Shown: positions 31,532-39,075, counted from the first letter of the stretch. The stretch is 64,000 bases of DNA from Streptomyces sp. ITFR-21 (GCF_031844685.1 NZ_CP134608.1:1-64000), one strand, 5' to 3'. Notes: a model not told the origin generated them from the letters alone. Program-made: numbers and translations.

Positions 31532-32722
31532 ATGACCGACACCGCCACCACCGCCAGCACCGAGGTCACCGAGACGGCCCCCGCGAAGAAGGCCACCCGC
31601 ACCAAGGCCGTCGCGAAGAAGGCCCCGGCCGCGAAGAAGGTGATCGAGCCCACCAAGGTCAGCAAGCGCCAGGAAGTCCTCGCCGAGACCGTTGCCGACA
31701 CCAAGGCCAAGGCGCCGACGCAGAAGACGATCCCGATCGACCGGATCGACCGCGACCCGAACCAGCCGCGCGAGCTGTTCGACCAGGCGAAGCTGGAGGA
31801 ACTGGCGGGCTCGATGCGCGAGCTGGGCCAGCTCCAGCCGATCAGCGTCCGGTACGACACGGGCACCCGGCGGTACACGATCATCATGGGCGAGCGCCGG
31901 TGGCGCGCGGCGAAGATGGCCGGCCTCACCGAGATGACCGCGCTCGTCCTGCACGGCGCGGTCGGCGGCTCCCGCGAACTCCTCGCCAAACAGGTCGCCG
32001 AGAACGTCGGCCGCGCGGACATGACGCCCATGGAAGAGGCGAAGTCTTTCAAGGACCTGGAGACCGCCGGGTACGAGATCGAGGAGATCGGCCGGATGTG
32101 CGGCAAGTCCCCGGCGTACGTCGGGTGGCGCATTGACCTCCTCAAGCTGTGCGACTCGGCGCAGGACGCCATGTCCAAGGGCCTGCTCGGCGTCAACCTC
32201 GCCTGGTACGCGGCGCAGCTCAGCGAGCGGAACCAGATCCGGTTCCTCAGCCGGTACACCCAGGGCGGATTCGCCAACGACCGGGACGCCGAGGCGTTCG
32301 TCAAGGCGTGCCGCACCGAGGAGGAGCGCCGCGAGTCCCAGGGCTCGTTCTTCGTCCTCAGCGAGGAGACCCCGGCAAAGAAGGGCGACGTCCAGGAGTC
32401 GATCCTCGGCGACCACGACGTCCCCGAGGAGGAGCGCGAGCGGATCATCTCCGAGCGGGCGAAGCTGACGAAGAAGATCGAGCGCCTGTCGGCAGCGGGC
32501 GAGATCCTGGCCGAGCTGGCCACCGCGGACCCGGAGGAGCTGGCCCTCCTCCTGGCTGGAGGCGCCGGAGGCGTCGACGTCCACAGCAAGCGCATCGGCC
32601 ACCTGCGGAAGCTGGCCGGGCAGGTCATCGGCAACCTGACCAAGGCGCAGGCGATCGCCTCGGTGCGAGCCGGTGGGATCGAGATCAACCCGGCCGCCGT
32701 CGCCGAGACCGACGCCGCCTGA
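31532..32722 (+). CDS. parB: ParB/Spo0J-family protein
   Basis: 396 aa. A Lys/Ala-rich N-terminal tail (residues 1-65) precedes the ParB domain: IPIDRIDRDPNQPR (about 70-83), ELGQLQPISVR, then box II IIMGERRWRAAKMAG and the later VAENVGRADMTPMEEA. A central HTH (AGYEIEEIGRMCGKSPAYVGWRIDLLKL) follows. ParB proteins bind parS sites and partition DNA with a ParA ATPase; no ParA is in the window. Phage ParB homologues can also regulate genes. GGAG seven bases upstream of the ATG. Confidence 0.8.
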   Translation: MTDTATTASTEVTETAPAKKATRTKAVAKKAPAAKKVIEPTKVSKRQEVLAETVADTKAKAPTQKTIPIDRIDRDPNQPRELFDQAKLEELAGSMRELGQLQPISVRYDTGTRRYTIIMGERRWRAAKMAGLTEMTALVLHGAVGGSRELLAKQVAENVGRADMTPMEEAKSFKDLETAGYEIEEIGRMCGKSPAYVGWRIDLLKLCDSAQDAMSKGLLGVNLAWYAAQLSERNQIRFLSRYTQGGFANDRDAEAFVKACRTEEERRESQGSFFVLSEETPAKKGDVQESILGDHDVPEEERERIISERAKLTKKIERLSAAGEILAELATADPEELALLLAGGAGGVDVHSKRIGHLRKLAGQVIGNLTKAQAIASVRAGGIEINPAAVAETDAA

Positions 32723-32741
32723 CCCGACTCCCCTCTCTCAT

Positions 32742-32777
32742 GCCCGCCGCATAGTGTCCAGACACTATGCGGCGGGC
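32742..32777. promoter_or_regulatory. Perfect 36-bp palindrome containing the TAGTG-N6-CACTA operator
   Basis: Arms of 17 bp (32742-32758 and 32761-32777) flank a CA centre. The core is CATAGTG-TCCAGA-CACTATG (operator at 32752-32767). The GC-rich outer arms make it also a strong RNA hairpin, so it may both terminate parB transcription and bind the repressor ahead of the methyltransferase. Confidence 0.75.
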
Positions 32778-32806
32778 GCCCCACCCCATCCCGAAAGGAC
32801 CGCCCC

Positions 32807-33637
32807 ATGCGCTTCCCGACCGACGTCCTCGCCGTCCTGACCGACCCCCGCACCGTCATCTCCGGCGACCTGGTGCGCGTCCCCTTCGAGCTCGACCGCG
32901 TGGTCTACGAGCAGTTGAACACCGTCCTCAAGGAGATGGGCGGCCGGTGGGACGGCCGCAAGGCGGTCCGCGCGCACGTCTTCCCGCACCGGATCGAGGA
33001 GGACTTCCGCCAGTTTCTGACGGCCGGCGAGTACCCCACCCGGTACGAGCAGGGCTGGTTCCCGACGCCCCACCAGCTCGTCATGCAGGTCTGCGATCTG
33101 GCCGGGATCTGCGCCGGGATGACCGTCCTGGAGCCCTCGGCCGGGGCGGGCGCACTGACCGCCGAACTCGCCCGGCGCGGGGGCGTGGTCGACAGCGTCG
33201 AACTCGACGCGAACCGCGCGGCCCTGCTGCGCAAGCAGGGCGACTCGCGGAGGGTCATCGCCGGCGACTTCTTGAGCCTCGACCCGCTCGACTACGCCGA
33301 AGGCTTCGACCGGATCGTGATGAACCCGCCGTTCACCGGCGGCCTGGACCACATCAGGCACGCGATCGGGTTCATGAAGGACGACGGCATCCTCGTCTCC
33401 GTCATGTCCGCCGGGCTGATGTGGTGGAGCGACAAGGCCAGCGCCGAGTTCCGCGCCGCGGTCGAAGAGGTCGGCGGCGAGATCGAGCCCCTGCCCGAGG
33501 GCAGCTTCGCCGCGGTCGGGACGGACGCCCGGACCTGCCTCGTCTACGTCCCCGGATACGCGGGCGGCCCGCTCCGCACCCACGACTGGCTCCAGCGGCA
33601 GCCGAAGCAGCTCGACCTCTTCGACATGGTCGCTTAG
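32807..33637 (+). CDS. N6-adenine-type DNA methyltransferase
   Basis: 276 aa, GAAAGGACCG upstream. SAM-binding motif I is VLEPSAGAGALTAELARRG (residues about 105-123), VELD follows, and the catalytic motif IV is MNPPF (about 171-175), typical of amino-methyltransferases of the adenine type. The last residues, KQLDLFDM, are a perfect beta-clamp binding motif, which would link it to replication. No restriction enzyme adjoins, so host mimicry or regulation is likely. Preceded by the 36-bp operator palindrome. Confidence 0.8.
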   Translation: MRFPTDVLAVLTDPRTVISGDLVRVPFELDRVVYEQLNTVLKEMGGRWDGRKAVRAHVFPHRIEEDFRQFLTAGEYPTRYEQGWFPTPHQLVMQVCDLAGICAGMTVLEPSAGAGALTAELARRGGVVDSVELDANRAALLRKQGDSRRVIAGDFLSLDPLDYAEGFDRIVMNPPFTGGLDHIRHAIGFMKDDGILVSVMSAGLMWWSDKASAEFRAAVEEVGGEIEPLPEGSFAAVGTDARTCLVYVPGYAGGPLRTHDWLQRQPKQLDLFDMVA

Positions 33638-33642
33638 GCCGC

Positions 33643-33726
33643 TGACCTGCAACTTTCCCCGATTTCCCCGGTCGTACCCGGTACCCCAGGTGGGCTCAGA
33701 AGTTGGTCATAGTGTCCACCCACTAT
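33643..33726 (+). promoter_or_regulatory. Promoter element 5
   Basis: TGACCTGCAACTTTCCCC box, GGTACC (33680), 22 bp, CATAGT (33708), operator TAGTGTCCACCCACTA (33710-33725). Start codon at 33801. Confidence 0.75.
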
Positions 33727-33800
33727 CAACCACGACCGGGGGTCACGCCACCACCACCGCTACCTTCCCTGCCCCACAACACGCGAAAGGACAAACCAGG

Positions 33801-34235
33801 ATGAGCGATCTGCGCCTCGCGACCTGCACGTACCAGGAGTTCGCCCCGCACATGGGCACCCCGGTCCGGACCACGGTCGGCATGCCGCGCTTCTCCCTCG
33901 GCTACCAGCTCGGCGGCCACGCCCGGCTCATCACCCCCACCCGACAGCTCCTCAAGATCAACGCGCAGGACGCCTACGAGTTCAGCTACCGGCGGCTGCT
34001 CGCCGGCAACGGGCTGGAGAACATCCGGCACGAGCTGACGGCCATCGCGGGCGTCAACGACCTGGACAGCCCGCTGGTCCTCCTGTGCTTCGACCGGCTG
34101 GACCGCCTCACCCCGCCCGACGACTGGTGCCACCGGCTCCACTTCGCGAAGTGGTGGACCGAGCAGACCGGCGACGAGGTGCCCGAGCTGGGCGCGCACC
34201 GCAAGCAGGCGCCGCCCACCCTCTTCGACTTCTGA
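33801..34235 (+). CDS. DUF488-family protein (N3-subclade type)
   Basis: 144 aa. The pattern ATCTYQEFAPHMGTPVRTTVG, then SPLVLLCFDRLD, WCHRLHFAKWWTEQTGDEVPEL matches the small DUF488-like proteins on actinobacterial phages, with the conserved CF..D and WCHR residues. These are suggested, not proven, to act on nucleic acid or nucleotides. The end PTLFDF is another clamp-like tail. Under element 5. Confidence 0.7.
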   Translation: MSDLRLATCTYQEFAPHMGTPVRTTVGMPRFSLGYQLGGHARLITPTRQLLKINAQDAYEFSYRRLLAGNGLENIRHELTAIAGVNDLDSPLVLLCFDRLDRLTPPDDWCHRLHFAKWWTEQTGDEVPELGAHRKQAPPTLFDF

Positions 34236-34242
34236 TCCCTCA

Positions 34243-34280
34243 GCCCGGCGGGCGGGGGCGGGAATCCCCGCCCGCCGGGC
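34243..34280 (+). promoter_or_regulatory. Leader hairpin 1 with GCGGGAAT loop
   Basis: A 15-bp stem GCCCGGCGGGCGGGG/CCCCGCCCGCCGGGC closes the loop GCGGGAAT. It is followed by CAACCGACAGCCTCAC (34281-34296) and the start at 34314, 33 nt after the stem. Confidence 0.7.
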
Positions 34281-34313
34281 CAACCGACAGCCTCACAGAG
34301 CAAGGACCGCGAG

Positions 34314-35378
34314 ATGATCAACACCCGCGTGTGCATTGACGACATGCTCGGCCCGTTCGACTGCCAGCTCGACCCCGGCAACCGGTGGAACGGATGGCTG
34401 AGCCCCCACTTCACCCTCGCCGCCACCCGCGAGCTGTCCGCCCAGACGCTCCGCATGGCCGACGAGTACGGCTACGACAGCGTCGACACGATCCACGTGA
34501 TCGAGGGCCGCGCCGACAGCCAGGACACCGTCCACCTGATCGAGAGCGACCTGACCCGCGAGGTGAACGAGGACGGCGTCCGCGAGCCCATCGCGCTCGC
34601 CGTGCGCGTCCCCTGGCGTTCCCTGGACCGCGGCGCGACCGCCACGCTCTCCGGCATCACCCCGGCCGTCCGCAAGGCGGCCCGCAAGAGCAAGGTGACC
34701 GGCCGGGGCGCGGCCCGCGCGGTCGTCGTCCACGTCCGCTGGCAGTGGATGGACGAGGAGAGCGACACGGCCGCCAACGTCGTCCAGTCCGGCCAGGACG
34801 GCCGCTACAGCATCGGCGGCTGGGAGTGGACGTGGGGCTACGCGATCTGGTGGTGCGCGTGCGGCTCGGCCATGGTCTGGCACGAGACCGACTGCACCGG
34901 CTGCCTGCTTCGCCGTGACAACCAGCCGGTGAAGAAGCCGTGCGACTGCGGCTGCGACCCCGCCCAGGGCACCTGGGGTGAGTACGACCTCGAATCCGTC
35001 GCGAGCCGCGCCCACTTCATTGGCACCGGGCGGTTCCTGCGCTGGTCGGAGTCCGCCGCCCAGCCGAACTACTCCCTGGAGGTGGCCACAGAGATGGTCG
35101 GAGTCCTCCTCCGGCGCCTGGCGCCCGGCGCGACGTCGGCTCTCGTCGACCTGACCGGGCCGCCCTCGCTGATCGCGGTGTTCGCCGGCGACGCCGAGAT
35201 CGACACGGCCGACGACACCGGCCCCTTCGATTCCGAGACCCTCGGCGGTGCCGACGAGATCCTGCGCCACGCGATGGACCAGGCCGGACCCGACGCCGCC
35301 GCGGCCGGCTGGCAGCTCGTCCCCGACGAGAAGTCGCAGCGGCTGTACCGGATCACCTTCCCGGCCGACCGGCCGTAG
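34314..35378 (+). CDS. Conserved hypothetical protein, paralogue of 36022
   Basis: 354 aa. The N-terminal 190 residues contain SVDTIHVIEGR, AVVVHVRWQWM and EDGRYSIGGWEWTW-like blocks also found in the 141-aa protein at 36022. A Cys-rich section (about 185-222: CACGSAMVWHETDCTGC, CDCGC) follows, then a C-terminal domain. No enzyme motif seen. It lies behind leader hairpin 1. Confidence 0.65.
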   Translation: MINTRVCIDDMLGPFDCQLDPGNRWNGWLSPHFTLAATRELSAQTLRMADEYGYDSVDTIHVIEGRADSQDTVHLIESDLTREVNEDGVREPIALAVRVPWRSLDRGATATLSGITPAVRKAARKSKVTGRGAARAVVVHVRWQWMDEESDTAANVVQSGQDGRYSIGGWEWTWGYAIWWCACGSAMVWHETDCTGCLLRRDNQPVKKPCDCGCDPAQGTWGEYDLESVASRAHFIGTGRFLRWSESAAQPNYSLEVATEMVGVLLRRLAPGATSALVDLTGPPSLIAVFAGDAEIDTADDTGPFDSETLGGADEILRHAMDQAGPDAAAAGWQLVPDEKSQRLYRITFPADRP

Positions 35379-35460
35379 CCGCCCGGCCCGGGACGCGGCG
35401 CCTCAAGCGCCCTCCCCGGCTCGACCCCTCCACCCCAGTCGACCTCTCCGAGGAGTTCCT

Positions 35461-35922
35461 GTGACCGACCACACCCCCACAACCCGCGCCTACCAGCTCC
35501 CCGACAGCGCCGCCCTGTCCGTCGCGTCCGGCCAGGCGCTCGAAGCCAGCGAGAAGGCTCTCGACCGGCTCGGCCGCGTGATGGCCGTCGTCACCGCGGC
35601 CGGCTTCCGCGATGTGCTCGCCGACTACGACCACGACGCCCCGTTCGACGCGGCTCACGCCGAACTCTCCGAGGGGGCGGGCGGCGACCTGTCGGTCACC
35701 GGCCGGTACTGGACGGTCGCGGGCGAGGAACGGACGCTGGCCGACGCCATCGGCAAGTTCGACGCCGACCACGCGGTCTTCGGGATCAACGAGTGGACGA
35801 ACTACCTGGACGCCTCGACGTGGGACGTGTGGCACCCGCTCGTGACCGACCTGCCCGACATCGACGGCAGGCCCGCCTACCGCCTCGACCTCGTCAAAGC
35901 GGCGGCGCTGCCGCTCGACTGA
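35461..35922 (+). CDS. Hypothetical protein
   Basis: 153 aa, GTG start with GAGGAG upstream. N-terminal helix (ALSVASGQALEASEKALDRLG) and a mixed acidic C-terminal part. No family recognised. Followed by leader hairpin 2. Confidence 0.6.
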   Translation: MTDHTPTTRAYQLPDSAALSVASGQALEASEKALDRLGRVMAVVTAAGFRDVLADYDHDAPFDAAHAELSEGAGGDLSVTGRYWTVAGEERTLADAIGKFDADHAVFGINEWTNYLDASTWDVWHPLVTDLPDIDGRPAYRLDLVKAAALPLD

Positions 35923-35937
35923 CCGCGCTTCACCTGG

Positions 35938-35978
35938 CCCCGGGGCGGGCGAGGGCGGGAATCCCGCCCGCCCCGGGG
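35938..35978 (+). promoter_or_regulatory. Leader hairpin 2 with GCGGGAAT loop
   Basis: CCCCGGGGCGGGC/GCCCGCCCCGGGG (13 bp), with GCGGGAAT at the tip, then CAACCGAAACGACCTCAC (35994-36011) and the start at 36022. Confidence 0.7.
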
Positions 35979-36021
35979 TCGCCGCATGTGCACCAACCGA
36001 AACGACCTCACGGAGAGCGCC

Positions 36022-36447
36022 ATGATCGAAGTCCTCGTGTCCTGCAACGACACCCAGCGGTACACGGCCCTGATCGACCCCGACGAGCAGCGTGACGGCT
36101 ACTGCCGCCCCTGGTTCGACCTGGAGACCGTCCAGCGGATCGCCGACGACACCCAGGCCGACGCGGCCCGGTTCAGCCACGGATCGGTGGACACCGTGCA
36201 CGTCCTCACCGGCCAGGTCGACGGCACCGAGCACGCGGTGGTGCTGAACATCTGCTGGATGTTCCTCGGCGGCGACAAGCACCAGCAGGCGGTCGAGGTC
36301 TGCCAGCCCAACGAGGACGGCCGGTACGCCATCGGCGGGTTCGACTGGTGCTGGTACCAGCTCGACGAGCACCTGAACCCGGTGATCCCGTCGCAGGCGA
36401 CGGCCGAGCGGAAGTGGGGGCGCGTTCCTCGGCAGGGAGGGCGCTGA
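36022..36447 (+). CDS. Hypothetical protein, paralogue of the 34314 N-terminus
   Basis: 141 aa, GGAGAG upstream. SVDTVHVLTGQ, HAVVLNICWMF and DGRYAIGGFDWCW mirror blocks in the 354-aa neighbour, so these are members of one family, here without the Cys-rich and C-terminal parts. Its stop TGA opens element 6. Confidence 0.65.
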   Translation: MIEVLVSCNDTQRYTALIDPDEQRDGYCRPWFDLETVQRIADDTQADAARFSHGSVDTVHVLTGQVDGTEHAVVLNICWMFLGGDKHQQAVEVCQPNEDGRYAIGGFDWCWYQLDEHLNPVIPSQATAERKWGRVPRQGGR

Positions 36448-36529
36448 CCTGCGGTTTTCTCCGAAATCTCCGGCGTTACCCCGGTACCTCACGGAGAGTC
36501 CGGCGTTAGTCATAGTGTCCACCCACTAA
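36445..36529 (+). promoter_or_regulatory. Promoter element 6
   Basis: TGACCTGCGGTTTTCTCC box, GGTACC (36483), 22 bp, CATAGT (36511), operator TAGTGTCCACCCACTA (36513-36528). The next start is at 36550. Confidence 0.75.
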
Positions 36530-36549
36530 GCAACCCCCGGGAGTGCCAG

Positions 36550-36681
36550 ATGGCCAAGAAGCAGCAGTTGCGGAACGAGCGGCGCAAGGACCACCGGCGG
36601 GCGCCGCGGCGCGAGATCGGCCGCCGCCCCACCTGGGTCTACCAGGAGCTGCGCGACCAGCTCCGCGCCGAGAGCGAGTAG
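36550..36681 (+). CDS. 43-aa basic protein
   Basis: MAKKQQLRNERRKDHRRAPR followed by an amphipathic helix; strongly basic, likely nucleic-acid binding. It is the first frame behind element 6 and lies before leader hairpin 3. GGGAG upstream. Confidence 0.55.
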   Translation: MAKKQQLRNERRKDHRRAPRREIGRRPTWVYQELRDQLRAESE

Positions 36682-36704
36682 CCCCGGCCGTCCAGCACCA
36701 CCCG

Positions 36705-36740
36705 CCGGGCGAGCGGGGGCGGGAATCCCCGCTCGCCCGG
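36705..36740 (+). promoter_or_regulatory. Leader hairpin 3 with GCGGGAAT loop
   Basis: CCGGGCGAGCGGGG/CCCCGCTCGCCCGG (14 bp) closes the same 8-nt loop; CCAACCGACAGCCTCAC follows; the start at 36774 is 33 nt from the stem, as in hairpin 1. Arm sequences differ but pairing is kept. Confidence 0.75.
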
Positions 36741-36773
36741 CCACCAACCGACAGCCTCACGAGGAGATCCCCC

Positions 36774-38528
36774 ATGGCCTTCTTCGCTCCCGCTTCACCC
36801 GGCTGGTCAACCGGGTCGGCGTCCGCCTACAAGCACGACGGCTCCGAGCTGACCGTCATGAGCTGGTTCTGCGGAGCCGGCGGCGACACGCAGGGCGCGG
36901 ACGCGGTGCCCAACGTGCGCGTCACCCGGGCCGCGAACCACTGGGACGTGGCCCTGGCCACGCACGCCTGGAACAACCCGCGCTGCGAGGTCTGGAAGGG
37001 CGACATCCGCCGGGCCCCCGTCGAGAAGTGGCCGGTGTGCGACATCTTCTGGGCCTCGCCCGAGTGCCCGAAGTGGTCGGCGGCCCGGGGCGTGAAGCGC
37101 GACTTCGACAAGACGCTCCAGGGCCAGATCGACTTCGACGAGCCCGAGTTCAAGAGCGACAAGGAGCGCCGGGCGGCCGAGGAGCGCTCGCGCGCCCTGA
37201 TGGAAGAAGTCCCGATGTACCTGCGCGGCGTGATCGCCAGGGGTGGTCTCGTCCTCGCCGGAGTCGTGGAGAACGTCACGGACTGCCGCGACTGGGACGA
37301 CTGGGACCGGTGGATGGCCGAGTTCGACAAGATGGGCTACGAGACCAAGGTCTGCGCGATCAACTCGATGCACGTCGACCCGCGCAGCCTCGACCACATC
37401 CCGCAGAGCCGCGACCGTCTGTACGTCGCGTACTGGCACAGGAGCCTGGGCCGCACCCCGCAGTGGGACAAGTGGGTGCTGCGCCCCGAGGCGTACTGCT
37501 TCGACTGCGACGAGAAGGTGGAGGCCGTCCAGGTCTTCCGCAAGGCCGGTAAGGACATGGGCCGGTATCGCCAGAGCTACGACTACCGGTGCCCGCGCAA
37601 GACCTGCCGCGCGGTCGTGGAGCCCATGGCGCTCCCCGCGGCTGCCGCGATCGACTGGTCGCTGCCCGGCACGCCGATCGGCGACCGCCAGAAGACCGAC
37701 GACTGCCCCGAGGGCCTGGCCCCGGCGACGATCGCCCGCACCCGGGCCGGGTTCGCGCAGTACTGGGGATGGGGCGCCCCGGCTGCCGACGACAGCCAGG
37801 ACTCGCTGTTCGGCGGGTTCGGCGACGCCGCACCGACCGCCCCCGGCCCGCTCCTCGTCCCGACCGGCGGCACGTGGCGGGACAAGGCCGTCACGCTCGA
37901 CCGGCCGATGTCGACCCGTACGACCGTCGAGACCGACGGCATCGTGGTCCCGCCCATCCTCGTGCCCTGCGAGGGCCGCGACGGCAAGAAGCCGATGAGC
38001 GTGGACGACCCGCTGCGCACCCAGACGGCCCGCCTGGAGACCGCGCTCGCCTACCTCCCGCCGTTCGTGATCCCGATGCGCGGCGGCGGCGACAAGGAGA
38101 AGGCCCGGCACATCAGTGCCCCGCTCCACACGGTCTCGGCCGGCGGCAACCACCACGGCCTGGTGACCGCGCCGGATCACCTGCTCGTGCCGTACTACGG
38201 CAACGGCCGCGCCCGGGAGTTGAGCGAGCCGATCGGGGCCCTGCCGACGCGCGACCGGTACGCGCTGGTCAAGGCGGCGGCCGACTTCAACATTGACGAC
38301 GTGCTGTTCCGGATGCTCCAGCCGCACGAGATCGCGCGGGCGATGGCCTTCCGGACGGGCTACAAGATCATGGGCTCGAAGCGGCACCAGGTCCGCCAGC
38401 TCGGCAACGCCGTCACCCCGGGCGTCGCGGAGAACCTGTACTGCGCGCTGTACGAGGCGATCACCGGTGAGGAGCTGTCCCGGTTCGCCGAAGGGCGCGG
38501 CCCACTCTCGATGACCCTGGCGGCCTGA
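36774..38528 (+). CDS. C5-cytosine DNA methyltransferase
   Basis: 584 aa with GAGGAG upstream. Motifs in order: I FCGAGGDTQGA (residues about 33-43), IV SPECPKWS with the catalytic Cys, VI VVENVTD, VIII PQSRDRLYV, and X QLGNAVTPGVAENL near the end. A long middle region (about 245-430) contains CFDC..CPRKTC zinc pairs and the clamp-like segment QDSLF. It methylates cytosine in DNA using SAM, target unknown; no cognate nuclease nearby. Size exceeds the usual 330-450 aa. Follows leader hairpin 3. Confidence 0.85.
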   Translation: MAFFAPASPGWSTGSASAYKHDGSELTVMSWFCGAGGDTQGADAVPNVRVTRAANHWDVALATHAWNNPRCEVWKGDIRRAPVEKWPVCDIFWASPECPKWSAARGVKRDFDKTLQGQIDFDEPEFKSDKERRAAEERSRALMEEVPMYLRGVIARGGLVLAGVVENVTDCRDWDDWDRWMAEFDKMGYETKVCAINSMHVDPRSLDHIPQSRDRLYVAYWHRSLGRTPQWDKWVLRPEAYCFDCDEKVEAVQVFRKAGKDMGRYRQSYDYRCPRKTCRAVVEPMALPAAAAIDWSLPGTPIGDRQKTDDCPEGLAPATIARTRAGFAQYWGWGAPAADDSQDSLFGGFGDAAPTAPGPLLVPTGGTWRDKAVTLDRPMSTRTTVETDGIVVPPILVPCEGRDGKKPMSVDDPLRTQTARLETALAYLPPFVIPMRGGGDKEKARHISAPLHTVSAGGNHHGLVTAPDHLLVPYYGNGRARELSEPIGALPTRDRYALVKAAADFNIDDVLFRMLQPHEIARAMAFRTGYKIMGSKRHQVRQLGNAVTPGVAENLYCALYEAITGEELSRFAEGRGPLSMTLAA

Positions 38529-38594
38529 CCTGCGCGAACATTACCCAAATTCATTTCCCAAACTGGATTAGCCAAAGCTGGTTTGGGAAATGAT
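38525..38594 (+). promoter_or_regulatory. Promoter with CCAAA-N5-TTTGG operator before 38624
   Basis: TGACCTGCGCGAACATT box, degenerate CCCAAACTGGATTAG, then CCAAA-GCTGG-TTTGG (38572-38586) between TGGATT (38564) and AATGAT (38589). Third copy of the second operator family. Confidence 0.65.
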
Positions 38595-38623
38595 GAAAGT
38601 AGATCCACTCAAGGGAGCCAGCC

Positions 38624-38938
38624 ATGCGCGCAACGATTCGACGGACCGACCTCGACACCACCGAGCGTGACGTGAACACCGCCCTGCCCCACCTGGTGAT
38701 CGAGGACAACGCCTCGTACTACGTGCTGCGGGTCACCAAGGCCCCCGGCCAGCCCGAGGCGGTTCACGAGGACCTGCTGTCCGGCTACCAGGTGCGCGCG
38801 GAGATCCGCGCTGAGCTGCTGACCGGCATGGACGTGGTCGAGCAGAAGAAGACGGCCGAGATCAGCATCCACTGGTGCGGCCACTGCAAGCGCCGCGGCT
38901 ACACCGCGCAGAGCTGCACCTACTCGAAGGTCAGCTAG
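38624..38938 (+). CDS. Hypothetical protein under second-repressor control
   Basis: 104 aa with AGGGAG upstream. Alpha/beta, with a C-terminal CGHCKRRGYTAQSC zinc-like motif. No family recognised. Confidence 0.65.
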   Translation: MRATIRRTDLDTTERDVNTALPHLVIEDNASYYVLRVTKAPGQPEAVHEDLLSGYQVRAEIRAELLTGMDVVEQKKTAEISIHWCGHCKRRGYTAQSCTYSKVS

Positions 38939-38943
38939 CTGGC

Positions 38944-38988
38944 GGCGGCCGGTGGGGCGCGTAAGCGATGGGAATCCCACCGGCCGCC
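38944..38988 (+). promoter_or_regulatory. Leader hairpin 4, variant loop
   Basis: GGCGGCCGGTGGG/CCCACCGGCCGCC (13 bp); the 19-nt loop begins GCG and ends GGGAAT, as if ten bases were inserted in the GCGGGAAT loop. GGAACCGACAGGGCCTCAC follows near 38998; start at 39076. Confidence 0.6.
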
Positions 38989-39075
38989 AGACGGCCCGGA
39001 ACCGACAGGGCCTCACAAGCCCAGACCAGGCACGTGAGGCCACCGTACCGCCCTTTCAGATCACAGGAGGCACGC

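Noticed and set aside
29678-32722. One 1015-aa DUF3560-ParB protein as the normal product
   Set aside because: The junction encodes a promoter element repeated five times elsewhere between genes, and parB has its own start and ribosome binding site; fusion is kept only as a possible frameshift-dependent product.
31532-32722. Complete parABS locus
   Set aside because: No ParA ATPase (Walker motif) gene is adjacent, and no inverted-repeat array beside parB beyond the repressor operators.
36807-38387. 526-codon minus-strand open frame
   Set aside because: Antisense to the cytosine methyltransferase, whose motifs are intact.
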